From: Trachelipus rathkii
Lineage: Eukaryota > Arthropoda > Malacostraca > Isopoda > Trachelipodidae
Direction: 5' to 3'
Length of the DNA: 35,000 nt
Assembly: GCA_015478945.1 (NCBI GenBank)
Contig: JABUQX010078516.1
Span: forward strand, 1 to 35,000
The notes beneath the pieces were generated by a model. The model searched no databases. It was not told the DNA's origin and was given only the letters and a program-made list of their open reading frames with translations. The position numbers were made by a program, and so were the translations under genes. Shown in pieces: positions 20,306 to 30,388 of this stretch. Every line of letters starts with the position of its first letter. Position 1 is the stretch's first letter.

Positions 20306-21614
20306 GTAAGATTAAAGGATCAAGGGAGAGGTTTTAATAGGTCTAAGAAGAGAAGGATTTCAAGTCATTGAGATAACTACGATACGTAGCGCGGCAATAG
20401 CCTAGAACTCGCTCAAAGCGTATTTAATATAGTATATGAAAAGATACTAAGATATAAAATAATATAAATATAAATATATATATGGAAATAATGTATGGAA
20501 AAATAATATAATATATAATAAGAAAAAGATAAATATGAATGAAAGTAATACATATAAAAAAAAAAAATAATATAAATAAATTAATATATAATATATTTAG
20601 TATAGAATAATAGAAAATAAAATAGAATATATAAGATATAATAAATTATTGATTAATATAAGTATATATATAAATATACATATAATAGAAAACATATAGG
20701 ATAAAACGTAGATAATAAGAAAGCTAAGAATCGGGAGAGTAAAGATTCACTCAACGCACGACATAAACTCAGTTAAGTCAATATAAAAGAAAATAAATAA
20801 TATAAATAGTAAAATAAATAGGTAAAAGACAGCTATTACAAGAGGGGGACCTGAGATAGGATGGTCGAAAAATGTTTATACTCTATAGCACCTACTAAGG
20901 AAAATTAACAAGTAGACAGGGGAAGAGGAAAAGATCAGTAATCCACGCGCATTCTAGCAGCGTATATAGTTGGGCTGGCGCTAAATCGTAACAACGACCG
21001 CCAAGATCGGCATGAAATATAGAAAATGAGGCAGTAATAGATAAATTGTAACTTCGCAACCCGGCTCACTAATGAAGGCGGGTAGGCCATAGATATCTCA
21101 ATAGTCAGTACAACTGAACCTTAATAAGATAAAATAGACTGTCTCAAGTACCGGGATACTGCCGGCTTAGCAGGGGATTCCCCATATTTGGCATACAAGC
21201 AACTTAAATCAATGAAGCTATAAACAATCTTAAGCATCAATAGATAAATGGAGACTATATAAATAATAAAAATAAGATATTATATATGGTCAACCTATAC
21301 AAATACATTATGAGAAAATATTAAGTTAAAGAGATACATAATATATATACATAATATAATAAAATATGCTAATAGTTCCTGCTTTTTTAATAAGATACTC
21401 GCTCATTTCAACAAATATGTTAAAATGCATATAAAATATTGTAATAAGAATAATAAATTAAATATAAATAAAAATATAATATAAACAAAGTAATGTAAGA
21501 TATTAATAAATATATTATTAAAAATAAATAAATTAAGATAATATATAATATATATATATATGGCATATATATATCTTTCATATGAACAGCAAAAAATATT
21601 AAATTTATTTCAAT
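20306..21614. other. AT-rich stretch with a GC-richer patch
   Basis: Positions 20,420-20,700 are A/T-rich low complexity. Positions 20,930-21,200 are GC-richer and include TTGGGCTGGCGC, ACCGGGATACTGCCGG and a palindromic GGGGATTCCCC. Positions 21,240-21,600 are AT-rich again. No gene was seen. Confidence 0.5.
21173..21183. promoter_or_regulatory. kappaB/Dorsal-like palindrome GGGGATTCCCC
   Basis: This 11-mer fits the NF-kappaB/Dorsal-type consensus GGGRNWYYCC and is symmetric about its centre. It is the only such site noticed and no gene lies nearby, so binding or function is not implied. Confidence 0.12.
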
Positions 21615-21925
21615 CAGGAATAAACTCAAAAAAACTACAATAGCCTAACAGAGGAGAAAAGAAATAAACGAATGCTGGATATGCTTGGAACAACTATTTT
21701 CAGTGCTAAACTGGAAAAAAATGCAATGTTAAAAAAAAAAAAAAAAGAAATGAAAAAAGAAAAAAAAAAAAGAATAAAAAAAAAATGAAAAAAAACCAAC
21801 CATCAAATAATTACAATAGCTACAGCGAAAGGAATACTTGTATGAAGTTGATTCTTGTTAAAATTTTAGTTAGGAAAAAATAGTAGAAAAAAAAGAAAAA
21901 TAATAAAAACAAATAGAATAACGGT
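21615..21925 (+). repeat. AGTGCT-family repeat, two tandem copies with A-rich tails
   Basis: Copy a begins near ATAAACTC (21,620) and contains ACAATAGC (21,637-21,644), GCTGGATATGCT (about 21,674) and the core CAGTGCTAAACTGGAAAA (from 21,701). It is followed by an A-rich tail to about 21,795. Copy b contains ACAATAGCTACAG (21,813-21,825), a GAATAC, TTTTAGTTAGGAAAA in place of the core, an A-rich stretch, and CAAATAGAATAAC (21,910-21,922). The same landmarks occur in the same order, in reverse complement, at 22,350-22,585. No protein is encoded. The A-rich tails are what retroposed short elements show, but no Pol III boxes were found. Confidence 0.6.
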
Positions 21926-22349
21926 AAGTAAACACTGTAAAGAGGGTGAACAGGATTATATCTTTATATCACACTTACCCCGGAATAAGGGCTATGAGGG
22001 GACGGAGGAACCCCACGGTAGACACAAACAAACAATACACCAAAAAGCAGGAGGGTCTTTCAACGGCAGGACTCCTCCCGCAGAAAGGGAGGGAAAAAAT
22101 TAGGTACCGTTAACCCAGACGTATTCCATGCCAGGCAGAGTCGAAAGAGACCCATGAGCAATCCTGCCATCGGCTTAGCTAACTCAGCGAATATACCTTT
22201 GTGGAGTATTTTGCTTAGTAAAATAAAAAAAAATAAAAAGCAAAATTTAATGAAAAGTGAAATTTATATTTATACGAGTATCTAAGATAAAACAGGTCTC
22301 TAAATAAGCTCTGCTTAATCATTAAATTACTTCATACAAATGTTTCTTT
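21926..22349. other. Spacer between the inverted AGTGCT-family copies
   Basis: GC-richer from about 21,965 to 22,205 (CTTACCCCGG, GGACGGAGGAACCCC, GGCAGGACTCCTCCC), then T/A-rich. It is flanked by inverted copies of a short repeat, so it is formally the interior of a composite with inverted ends. No open frame of note was found in it. Confidence 0.45.
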
Positions 22350-22585
22350 CAAGTAATGATTTTAATTTTTTTTATTTTTCAAGACTATTAAACCATTGAT
22401 ATGTCTTTTAGCACTCTAGAAAAATTGAACCATTACCTTTTACATGATACAGACTATTGTTTTAAGTTTTTTTTTATTTTTTATTTTTAGTTATTCTATT
22501 TGGTTTGACATTTTCCAGCACTAAAAATTAGGAAACAGCATCTCCAGCCAAATGTATTCACTTTCCCTGTAGCTATTGTAGCCAC
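22350..22585 (-). repeat. AGTGCT-family repeat, two tandem copies, inverted orientation
   Basis: On the minus strand, unit c1 reads ACAATAGCTACAG (22,567-22,579), then GAATAC, GGCTGGAGATGCTG, TTTTTAGTGCTGGAAAA (core 22,517-22,522) and CAAATAGAATAAC (22,490-22,502), then an A-rich run. Unit c2 follows with ACAATAGTCT (22,451-22,460), AATTTTT, AGTGCT (22,410-22,415) and another A-rich run to about 22,360. Unit length is about 105-120 bp. c1 and copy b share two exact or near-exact 13-mers at both ends of a 90-110-bp alignment, which makes common descent convincing. A small stem (AATCATTAAATTACTT with AAGTAATGATT, 22,317-22,361) lies at the distal end. Confidence 0.65.
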
Positions 22586-23408
22586 TGAATAAAAATGAGA
22601 ATGAAATTTAAGCAACTTTTAATAAGAATGGAATACATAAAATACAATCATTTTTAAAATTGTTAGTAAAATATAATAGAAATATAAAACTTATGAAATT
22701 TATATAATATATAAAATAATAAAATAATAATGAATATAATAATAATATGAATAATAATATATAATAATAAAAATATATAATATATATAATATAAAGATAA
22801 ATAGACATAAAATATGTAATAGATATAAATACTAAGAGATAATAGAATAGATAAAGTATACTGATAATTAAAACGAAAGATAAATAATATATAAAAATAA
22901 TTATATCTAATAATTAAATAAGATATAAGAAATATATTAGAAATAATACAAAGGAAAAAATAGCGAAGCGTCCCATGGGATAAGCGCGGTGTGAGGGACA
23001 ACTTAGTACGCCACCGAAGAGAAAATCAAAACGGCACAAATTCAGGACTAAAGGCCAAGACTTCGCATGTGTACTAACTACAGAGAAAGAGAAGCCGCCT
23101 CCAGGCGAAATGAATATAAACGCTACACAATGACATAATGTACTTCCGATCACATAGAAGGGAGATTTATATTCCCAAAAATATATTGTCCCAAAAATCA
23201 AATAATTAAACATAAAAAATTAAACAATTTGCCGTAGCTGCCAGGAAGAAGAGAACGAAGATAATAAAACGAAATTTAGCGGAAACAACGCCGAGAAGAA
23301 AATGTCAGTACTATATAAACCCACACAACGCTTGCTAATAAAATCAAGGTCCTAGAAGAAACAAGTATAATACTTGGTTGCCAAGCTTCTTCCGCCGATT
23401 ACTGGCTT
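22586..23408. other. AT-rich then balanced non-coding stretch
   Basis: Positions 22,620-22,960 are nearly pure A/T (AATAATAATATG text). Positions 22,965-23,120 are balanced and GC-richer (GCGTCCCATGGGATAAGCGCGG). Positions 23,220-23,400 look unique, with a tight hairpin CTTGG-TTG-CCAAG at about 23,373-23,385. Minus-strand frames at 22,663-23,213 are partly composition-driven. Confidence 0.5.
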
Positions 23409-23621
23409 TCATAATATTGAAACTTGGCTTAAATTCGATGTTTCCGAGCGTTTTTCATAATAAAAGTTAATAAAATAAGAAGTCAAATTAAAACTAAAAG
23501 AACCATATACAAGATGCACTTCCTTAAAAGGACACCAAGTATACCGTGAATTATCTCGGCTTATTTGAAGCTCACTAACGCGAATCAACCGACCCTCAGA
23601 TTCTTTGAGAACCAGAAACAT
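23409..23621 (-). CDS. 70-aa mixed-composition open frame; weak candidate
   Basis: ATG-started (23,619-23,621) frame in a balanced patch. The peptide begins MFLVLKESEGRLIRVSELQI, has a charged N-terminal half, a Trp-Cys-Pro in the middle and a Phe/Tyr-rich stretch before a polar C-terminus. I recognise no family or motif. It is short enough to be chance, but its composition is not explained by the purine bias seen elsewhere. No neighbour or signal supports expression. Confidence 0.12.
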   Translation of the reverse strand: MFLVLKESEGRLIRVSELQISRDNSRYTWCPFKEVHLVYGSFSFNLTSYFINFYYEKRSETSNLSQVSIL

Positions 23622-23689
23622 AAATGATAGTAATGATTACGAGAAAAAATAAGAAGAAAAAAAAGTAGGGTGATTGTATCTCGTTACTA

Positions 23690-23818
23690 ACTCAATCACA
23701 TCAAGATCAATAGACTCTTCATCTCTACTCTCGATACCTACGGTACTCTCTCTATCTCTCGATTCATTAACATCTCTAGACTCTGCTCTACTTCTCTCAT
23801 CTCTCTTACTCATCATAC
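23690..23818 (+). repeat. Pyrimidine-rich TCTC/ATCTCT degenerate repeat
   Basis: About 130 bp rich in CTCT, TCATCTCT and ACTCTCT motifs, bracketed by strongly A-rich sequence on both sides. It is another abrupt reversal of strand composition. Confidence 0.6.
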
Positions 23819-25013
23819 ATATAAAACGATAGATAATTAATAAATGAAATATAAAAAATTAATATCAATAAATATAAAAAGTAGTATATATAAAAATAAG
23901 ATATAAAATATAATAATATGAAAAAATAATCATAAATACTTTATAATAATAAAAATAATAATAAAAAGAGTAATAGATAAAAAGTAGGAAAATAACAACA
24001 CAGAGCAAATAGAAACAAGTAAAATACAACAATCTATGAAGTAAAAAAAGAAGATAATAAATAAAAATTAACAATAAAATAGAAGAAAAATAAATAAAAA
24101 TAATATAATAAAGTATAAATAAGAACATGTAAAATAATAATAAATAGAATTATATTAATATAAAAATAAATATATAAATAAAAAAGATAAAATAAAATAA
24201 AAAATAAATAATGTACGATAATAATATACAGGGCAGGCCAATATATAAAGCCCGGGCAGCCAACTACATCAATATAAAGATAAAAGAATTATTATATATG
24301 AAAAAGGATAAACAATAGAAATAATAGTAAATAATTTTAAAATATAAATATAATTATTAAAAAATAAGGATAAAAATAACATATATAAGAAAATAATAAA
24401 TGATGATAGATAATTAAATATATAATTATTATAATAGATAATATAGATAGATAAAGGATAAATATAATGTATTAATATAATAGAAAATATAAATAATGTA
24501 ATAGAAGGGAGTAATATAATTTTTGAGAATCAGTATAGTTAAAAGATAATTAAACAGATATAATAGAAATATAATGAAACGAGTTAACATAGTACATAAA
24601 AATAGAAAGAGGATTAATTTAATAAGAATGTAAAAGGAAGAGTGACCTTTTAAAAGCAAATTATTGAAAATATATAAAGGAGAATAATTATGATAGTAAG
24701 TATGATGCCTGAATAATAAAAATTAATTAATGAGTATAAATAAAGATGATAATTATAATTAAGTACTGGGAGGTGAGTCAAATAATACAAAAAATTTGAA
24801 AAAGAACTGGCCGGAAATAAAAAAAGTTTGCAAAAAGAAAAACATAAAATAAAGTAGGACTAAGCACCAAGTTTAGTAAGAAAATGGCCAAGAAAATAGG
24901 CAATATATAGTAACAAAAATAATAAATGAATATTAACCCTCAAAATATACTAATAATAAACCAGGATAGTCTAAATTGAATATTCAAGGATTTATTGCAG
25001 GTGCATACCTCTG
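23819..25013. other. AT desert with one GC islet
   Basis: Long A/T-rich low-complexity sequence (AAATAAAATA, ATAATAATA). At 24,230-24,263 a compact islet reads CAGGGCAGGCC, a short A/T interval, then GCCCGGGCAGCC, with GGGCAGGCC/GGGCAGCC as an imperfect direct repeat and GGGC/GCCC able to pair. Minus-strand frames here are Tyr/Ile/Leu/Phe-rich and not supported. Confidence 0.6.
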
Positions 25014-25038
25014 GGGATAAACTCAAAAACTACAGAAA
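25014..25038 (+). repeat. Possible short fragment of the AGTGCT family
   Basis: GGGATAAACTCAAAAACTACAG resembles the 5' side of copy a at 21,618-21,640 (GGAATAAACTCAAAAAAACTACA), differing by a small indel. It is too short to be certain. Confidence 0.25.
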
Positions 25039-25679
25039 AGCACTATATAGTATTACACGAATACACGCTATACAGACGCACATTGACATACGTTGACATC
25101 ATGCACGCGACATGTATATAGTCATAATGGTATATATTAATTCATCACCGATTATCCGTATATACCAGCTATTTTTTTCTCTTTCTTTTTGCTATTTTAT
25201 ATTTTTCTGTGTATACGTCAGATTACACAAGTTCACACCAACACGACATCGTTAAGGGCAAAATGAAGCCACTATTCAAGAAGCCATCGACCAGGGATCG
25301 TACAGACTCAAGCAAAAACGGATCTTTCAAAGCGAACTAAACAGCCAAAAACAGTTACGTCAGATGAGCACGGGAATCGGCAGCAGAGACTCTAAGCGCA
25401 GTGTAGGAGTAGATGATAGGCAAGATTGACAGAATAAGGACAACACAGTATAAGGCTCAGGGAGAAAGAAGTTTCTCACACAGGGTACACAGACAGGACA
25501 CTTGTCGAGAATGAGAAAAAGTAGGAGGCGACGCGGCGACACGCAACACATGGCGGACACAACCAAATTATACTAACAATTCAAGCACAAGACAAAGGGT
25601 GCACACAAAAACACCAAGACGCAGACAAGAAAACACTGTCACAAAATGTGTAAACGCACGACAGCACCACAAACCTTAA
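25039..25679. other. Non-coding stretch, balanced to A-rich
   Basis: A T-rich patch lies at about 25,170-25,210. From 25,250 onward A and C/G increase. The minus-strand 68-codon frame at 25,360-25,566 has several Cys and Pro residues but no recognised motif. Confidence 0.45.
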
Positions 25680-25919
25680 ATGCTAGCGAGGAGACGCCTT
25701 AATAAGCGGAAAAGAAAAGCCAGACACAAAAAACGATTGCCAAAGAACGCGGGAGCAAGCACGCAAGCAAACAAAAGTGAGCCAAAAAGCAAGAAGCAAC
25801 CAAAAAGAGCACCCCCGCCCCCCCGCGGTTCCGCGCGCCCCGCGCCGCCAAAGAAAAAAAAGAGAGAGAAGCAAAAAAGAAGAAAAAATAGAAAAAGGCG
25901 GCACAGCGAAATAAGATAG
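25680..25919 (+). CDS. 79-aa Lys/Arg/Pro-rich open frame; doubtful
   Basis: ATG-started frame with extreme basic composition: Lys/Arg clusters at both ends (for example RRRLNKRKRKARHKKR near the start and a run of KKKKREKQKRRKNRKRR near the end) around a Pro/Ala/Arg centre (PPPPRGSARPAPP). Such a peptide would look like a nuclear or nucleolar tail rather than a folded protein. The ends translate A/G-rich DNA and the centre translates the GC islet at 25,809-25,850, so composition alone can explain it. The minus strand is open too (25,676-25,978). No family is recognised. Confidence 0.1.
   Translation: MLARRRLNKRKRKARHKKRLPKNAGASTQANKSEPKSKKQPKRAPPPPRGSARPAPPKKKKREKQKRRKNRKRRHSEIR
25809..25850. 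repeat. GC-rich islet, alternating C/G
   Basis: About 42 bp that is almost entirely G+C (CCCCCGCCCCCCCGCGG, then CCGCGCGCCCCGCGCCGCC), flanked directly by A-rich sequence. The CGCG steps favour Z-DNA and the C-runs favour i-motif or, on the minus strand, G-quadruplex formation. It is the sharpest composition break in the window. Confidence 0.7.
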
Positions 25920-27233
25920 GTAGGATAATGAGAATAGCTCAGACCTGTCGCAGCACTAATAGAACCTTCAGTAAACAAGACAGACGGTACACACTAGTAC
26001 AGAAAGAGCATGAAAAGATCAGAAAACCAACATCGCGCACGAGCATACAGATAGAATGAGATACATGTGAACGATAGAGAAAGTATACAAGGAACAGTAA
26101 GGAGAAAATGAAATAAAGACGAGTCTAATGATAAAATGACCTTTTAGACAGATATCGGAACCCTATGACCAGAAAGAAGAAGACGACGACAGAGGAGAGT
26201 GTAAAGAGAAAACCTGGAGAAGAAGACCCTACACAGACGAGAAAGTATGAGAAAGCTAAGGTAATCACAATACAAATTTGCGATTAGATGAGACAATAAC
26301 ACGAGTATTAATAATAAGACTTTTGAAAGAAGGAGAAGAAATAAAGTTTGTAAAAGAAAAATTGACTAATCTCTTATAATTTCAATAAGTAAGAAAAAAG
26401 AAGAAAAGTAAAATTAGAAACGGAAAGGCTGAATAATGTTCCATACTAGAAGAAATCGACCAAGAATTTGAATCTTATTATGAGAAAATTGCCTACAACG
26501 CTAAATAAACACATTGATTTGGATTTTTAGTTATACCAAATACATTTGGTTATGTTAAAAGATCAGAAAATTTTAAAGCCCAAATTACTTGCAATTAAAC
26601 GAATATATCAAAATTTTCATAAGCAGATGATAGTACTGGTAAATAAGACCTATATACCTAAAAATATAATGATAAATTATAATTTTCTGATATAAAGTAC
26701 GTAGTAAAATTTAATAGTATCATTATATAAATTCTTAGATTATTTTATATCTTATTTATTAATTAATATATATATAAATTAAATTTAACCAGGAACACAA
26801 ATGTTTCTACCACTTAAATCCAATAGGCCACCACACAATTTAATTAATCAACATCTATCCGATACATACTAATAGAAAAATTAAATAAAATCAATTACTG
26901 CTTTCAATCTTTAAATCCCTATTATTGAGATACACAATATTATTTAATTATAGTCCTTTATTGTAAATAAAATCAATTCAAAACGTTAACTTACGCAATA
27001 CCAATTTAACATAAAAGTTATATCTACATTAAAATTAACATACCAGTTAACAAAAGTAATACCAAACTGTGCAAGCAAGGAAGCGTTTCTCCAACTATGA
27101 CATACAAAGTCTAATCACCGTTTTTTTTACTAATATTTATGTATTCATTAAGATATTATTCCGGAATCAAGACATCTGCAGTCGAAGCTTTAGCTAATTG
27201 GGGCATACTGCCGTCGTTTCTGGGCTATATATT
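25920..27233. other. Transition to C-over-G composition; non-coding
   Basis: The purine-rich + strand gives way at about 26,400-26,500. From there C exceeds G; for example, 26,821-26,880 has 14 C and 4 G. A compact hairpin ACCAAAT-AC-ATTTGGT lies at 26,535-26,550. No convincing open frame. Confidence 0.5.
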
Positions 27234-27356
27234 TTAATAATAAAAAAATCGAAAGTGCATCGCCTTTAAACCTTTCTCTACCACCGAGATTTTGGCTAAC
27301 GCCAGATCGTCCTCGCGGAGCAGCCACGAAAGACTCTCAAATAAATATATACACAT
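27234..27356 (-). CDS. 40-codon open frame of mixed composition; weak candidate
   Basis: ATG at 27,354-27,356 opens a 40-residue frame starting MCIYLFESLSWLLREDDLAL and ending at a TAA at 27,234-27,236. The stretch is charged and amphipathic (REDDLALAKISVVEKGLKAM) and lies in balanced, GC-containing DNA. A second minus-strand frame over 27,190-27,336 is also open for about 48 codons without an ATG. I recognise neither. It could be a small peptide, part of an old element, or chance. Confidence 0.1.
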   Translation of the reverse strand: MCIYLFESLSWLLREDDLALAKISVVEKGLKAMHFRFFYY

Positions 27357-27884
27357 TATTTTCAATCTTTAAAATAATAAAATAAATAAATTCTATAATA
27401 GAAGTATACTCAGGACCTGTAACCTACAGTAACATTAAATACACATAACCTATTAGAACAATACAAACAGCATGTATTAATAAAACGGGAAGCCACATAA
27501 ATTATCAAGAAATCGCCTCTGTAGTATCGGTACGAGTTTCGCCTCCTGAATTCCCACATAACTTGTTGCAGCCCAATGTGAAATTGTTTATGGTCTGGAA
27601 ATCATATTAAATTTACTAAACAAAACAAGATATTTACCAAACAGAAACCACAACGCGCGCTCCCCCACACTCGATTGGCAACAGAACACGCAACCATACT
27701 TTGTGTAAACACTAAGAACATTCTTTTCGCATTCTCTTAGGCACACGAGGGCTAATCTCAAAACCTTACGTTCATCCTAGCCAGTCAATCACAGTCAAAC
27801 TAAGAAGGATTTAATCTAAAAACAGGACACACTGCTGAGAGTAAAGATACATTCAATCAAACATTAATCCCTGAAAAATCACTC
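27357..27884. other. Non-coding, A/C-leaning stretch
   Basis: Unique-looking sequence with no long frame. A GC patch ACGCGCGCTCCCCCACAC lies at about 27,652-27,669. Confidence 0.45.
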
Positions 27885-28068
27885 CTTCGTTTCTTTTGTT
27901 GTTGTTTCTTGAAATTGCCGTCAATTTCAAAGGGTCTTGAGGAGGAAGATGTCATCTAGGTAATTTCTACTAGATCGAACATAGGATTCAAACCCAGCGA
28001 CCATCCAGACCCACACCCGTGCTACCTATGGACCACACCGGAAGTCTTTAACCACTACACTCGGATGA
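27885..28068 (-). mobile_element. tRNA-derived SINE with 3' stem-loop and A-rich tail
   Basis: Read on the minus strand, an A-box-like GTGTAGTGGTTAAAGA (about 28,046-28,061) is followed about 50 nt later by a B-box-like GGGTTTGAATCC (27,984-27,995, matching GGTTCGANTCC with one change). A tRNA-unrelated body follows, with an ATCTAG/CTAGAT stem at 27,954-27,975. The 3' end is a perfect 9-bp stem TTGAAATTG/CAATTTCAA with a 4-nt loop (27,909-27,930), followed at once by an AAGAAACAACAACAAAAG tail. This order (Pol III head, body, 3' hairpin, simple tail) is that of a SINE mobilised by a partner LINE recognising the 3' hairpin. Family unknown to me; the A-B spacing is longer than in tRNA genes, so this is not a functional tRNA. 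Target-site duplications were not identified. Confidence 0.6.
27909..27930. repeat. Perfect 9-bp stem-loop at SINE 3' end
   Basis: TTGAAATTG and CAATTTCAA enclose CCGT (ACGG on the element's own strand). It is placed exactly between the SINE body and its A/C-containing tail. Confidence 0.8.
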
Positions 28069-30133
28069 CAGAGAAGTTCATTTGAGTAAGGCCAGGTTGG
28101 GCCAGTTACACACCAATAGGCCTTAGACTTGCTTTAGAGGTCGTGGCCATAATAAACTTACCTTCAAAAACACCTCTATTGTGCACCAGGGGCGTGATAT
28201 TCTGAAATTACACATACACAACCGCATATAACCGCAAAAGTATCAGCGACGAGTTGTTGAGTTTATGGCTGTTTGAATCGGACGGCCATATCCGTAAACT
28301 AGCGCCAAGCACGCGACACAGGACACAAGATAGACCACAGGAGCATAATCCTCACAGAGCACCAGCGAGCGGAGTTATGAAAACGAGGTGATTTGTATCG
28401 AACTACTTATTGGGCTTAAATACAAGAGATTATCTATTACAAAATCTCCCACAGACTTGTGAAAGTTACGATGTAGATAATAGCTAGGCGTCTAAGGTTG
28501 TCGAATTGACTCAGATAGAAGAAAGTTTTTCAAAAAATTGCCACATACTGACCGAAATTACCTCTACCTATAACTATATTTAATTCTTCATGAACCTTTG
28601 AGACACGAAATCCACTGATCCTGTAGATAGTAACAAGAATGTTATATGACCAGCGTTGAACGACCTATTTACGGAAAGTAATAAACATTATAAAGCTACC
28701 ACCTATTATAGATATATTTCCTTACATCTTAACTATTATAACTGTAGACACCCGCAGTTGTCTATAACCTAAAACATACGTATCATACATCATTCCCACA
28801 ACTTCTTAAGTCCGTGATCTGAAAAATTATAGATTCTTTATCTACAAGAAAAGCCAATCATCTAGGAACACCTTTTGGCAACGACCACCACTTTGCAAAT
28901 TACCTGACCCTATATAATTTTTTAGTTATTAAATTACGCTCTATCTAATGCACGTCACTTAGATTCATTGATTAACTCTACGATACACTATGTTATCGAC
29001 AGATTGTATTACCATATTCACATGACACTGCATGAACACAACTCAGAACCTGAGATATACACGAAGAAGTGTTGAGTTTATACTAACACTTCACTTATTA
29101 CCTAAGACTAACTGTAACTGATATATCATCTCTCCTCCTATCACTTTATCTATTGTTTATCCCTATTACTTTGTCGCTAACAATCAGTTCTATAAGCCAT
29201 CATTCAGTGTATCATAAACTCATCGTTCTGAGGCCTTCTCGCGTTATATTATAATTTTTTTTCAACACTATTGTTAGTATACTTTTAGATTACCTAAAAC
29301 ATTTTCTTGTGTAAATATTATAATAATCAATATTATATTAAGATGAAAGTCGACATTCCAATCACAAACTAAACGTATATATGAGAACAGATTGATACCA
29401 TATGCGAGTTTCAAAAACATAGTAGTCTGATCAGAGTCACAATTAACTGACAATCATAATCTTCTTAGGGCCGAGGATGAGCCCAAGTCGAACTTAGCTG
29501 TGTAACTGGCCGTATCGGATTAATCACTATGATGCAAATTATGAATTAATACGACAATCGGCGTATATAACAGAAATTCATTGCACTAACATCCATAAAC
29601 CATAAAAGCTGAAATTTAAGAAATGTCACACTCCTGCCTCCTTTCTTTCGCTCTCTGAGCTAGATTCAACGTCTCTTGATCACCTAAGGCTGGATGCATC
29701 TAATAATGGTGTTCAGTCATAGCTGCAGCGACTTCAGGAAATAAAGCACGGATCAGATCTGGTTGTATGACGTACCGAAGTAAAGGCAAAGCGAATGAGT
29801 GTGAGATATGAGACTGATATTCTAATGTAACGAGAGACGATTAATAAGGTAAAAAATCTTGACTAAACAGGGGAATGCTATCAAATGTTATTATTTATTG
29901 AGGAAAAAGATGCTCAACCAATTGACAAAGAGAAATATATTATACAGTATTATCATCTATAATTATCTTACAGTCATGTAAGGTAACTTCAGCGGTTACC
30001 GCAGGGAATATAATAAACTCATTAGTATAGTTAAACTACTTTTACGTAGTTTAAGACGGATACTAGTATAGAAATCCAGGATAGAATAGTGTCAACATAT
30101 GAAAGCTATAACAACCGATTCGCAAGGGCAATA
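28069..30133. other. Balanced, unique-looking non-coding stretch
   Basis: No open frame longer than about 60 codons and no strong repeat. A bulged hairpin with arms GTTTATGGC (28,261-28,269), GCCATA (28,285-28,290) and TAAAC (28,295-28,299) is present. Composition is even on both strands, so the lack of long frames here is informative: where bias vanishes, so do the open frames. Confidence 0.55.
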
Positions 30134-30388
30134 TCAGATGACCAGATCTAACCTTCGACCAGAACGCCAAAGAGGAACAATCCTGACAATCGTCCAAAAG
30201 AAAAACTTACCATAAATAACCCTGGGAGAGCGGTTTCCAAGCCCTCTCAGGTAAAGGTCAGAGAGATTAGCAGCACTGAATTTATTGTAGCGAGAGCAGA
30301 GAAAGGAGAGGTTCGCTAAGTCCCACACTGTGGGATGTGAGAAAATATCGATATATTTACGAACTCTAAGTAGAGAGACGAAGGTCAT
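30134..30388 (-). CDS. 84-aa mixed-composition open frame; weak candidate
   Basis: ATG-started (30,386-30,388) frame in balanced DNA, which makes it the longest frame not explained by purine bias. The peptide begins MTFVSLLRVRKYIDIFSHPT, has a Trp and Cys in the middle (WDLANLSFLC), a Leu-Arg-Gly-Leu-Gly stretch, and a Phe/Trp/Val-rich segment (FFFWTIVRIVPLW, about residues 62-74) that could be a short membrane segment, ending RSGRRLDLVI. No family is recognised. A 13-bp near-palindrome CCCACA-C-TGTGGG at 30,322-30,334 lies inside it. Chance remains the simplest explanation. Confidence 0.15.
   Translation of the reverse strand: MTFVSLLRVRKYIDIFSHPTVWDLANLSFLCSRYNKFSAANLSDLYLRGLGNRSPRVIYGKFFFWTIVRIVPLWRSGRRLDLVI

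Noticed and set aside
5001..27802. Shared 15-mer TCACAGTCAAACTAA at about 5,008 and 27,789
   Set aside because: A single shared 15-mer in 35 kb is near chance expectation, and the flanks do not align.
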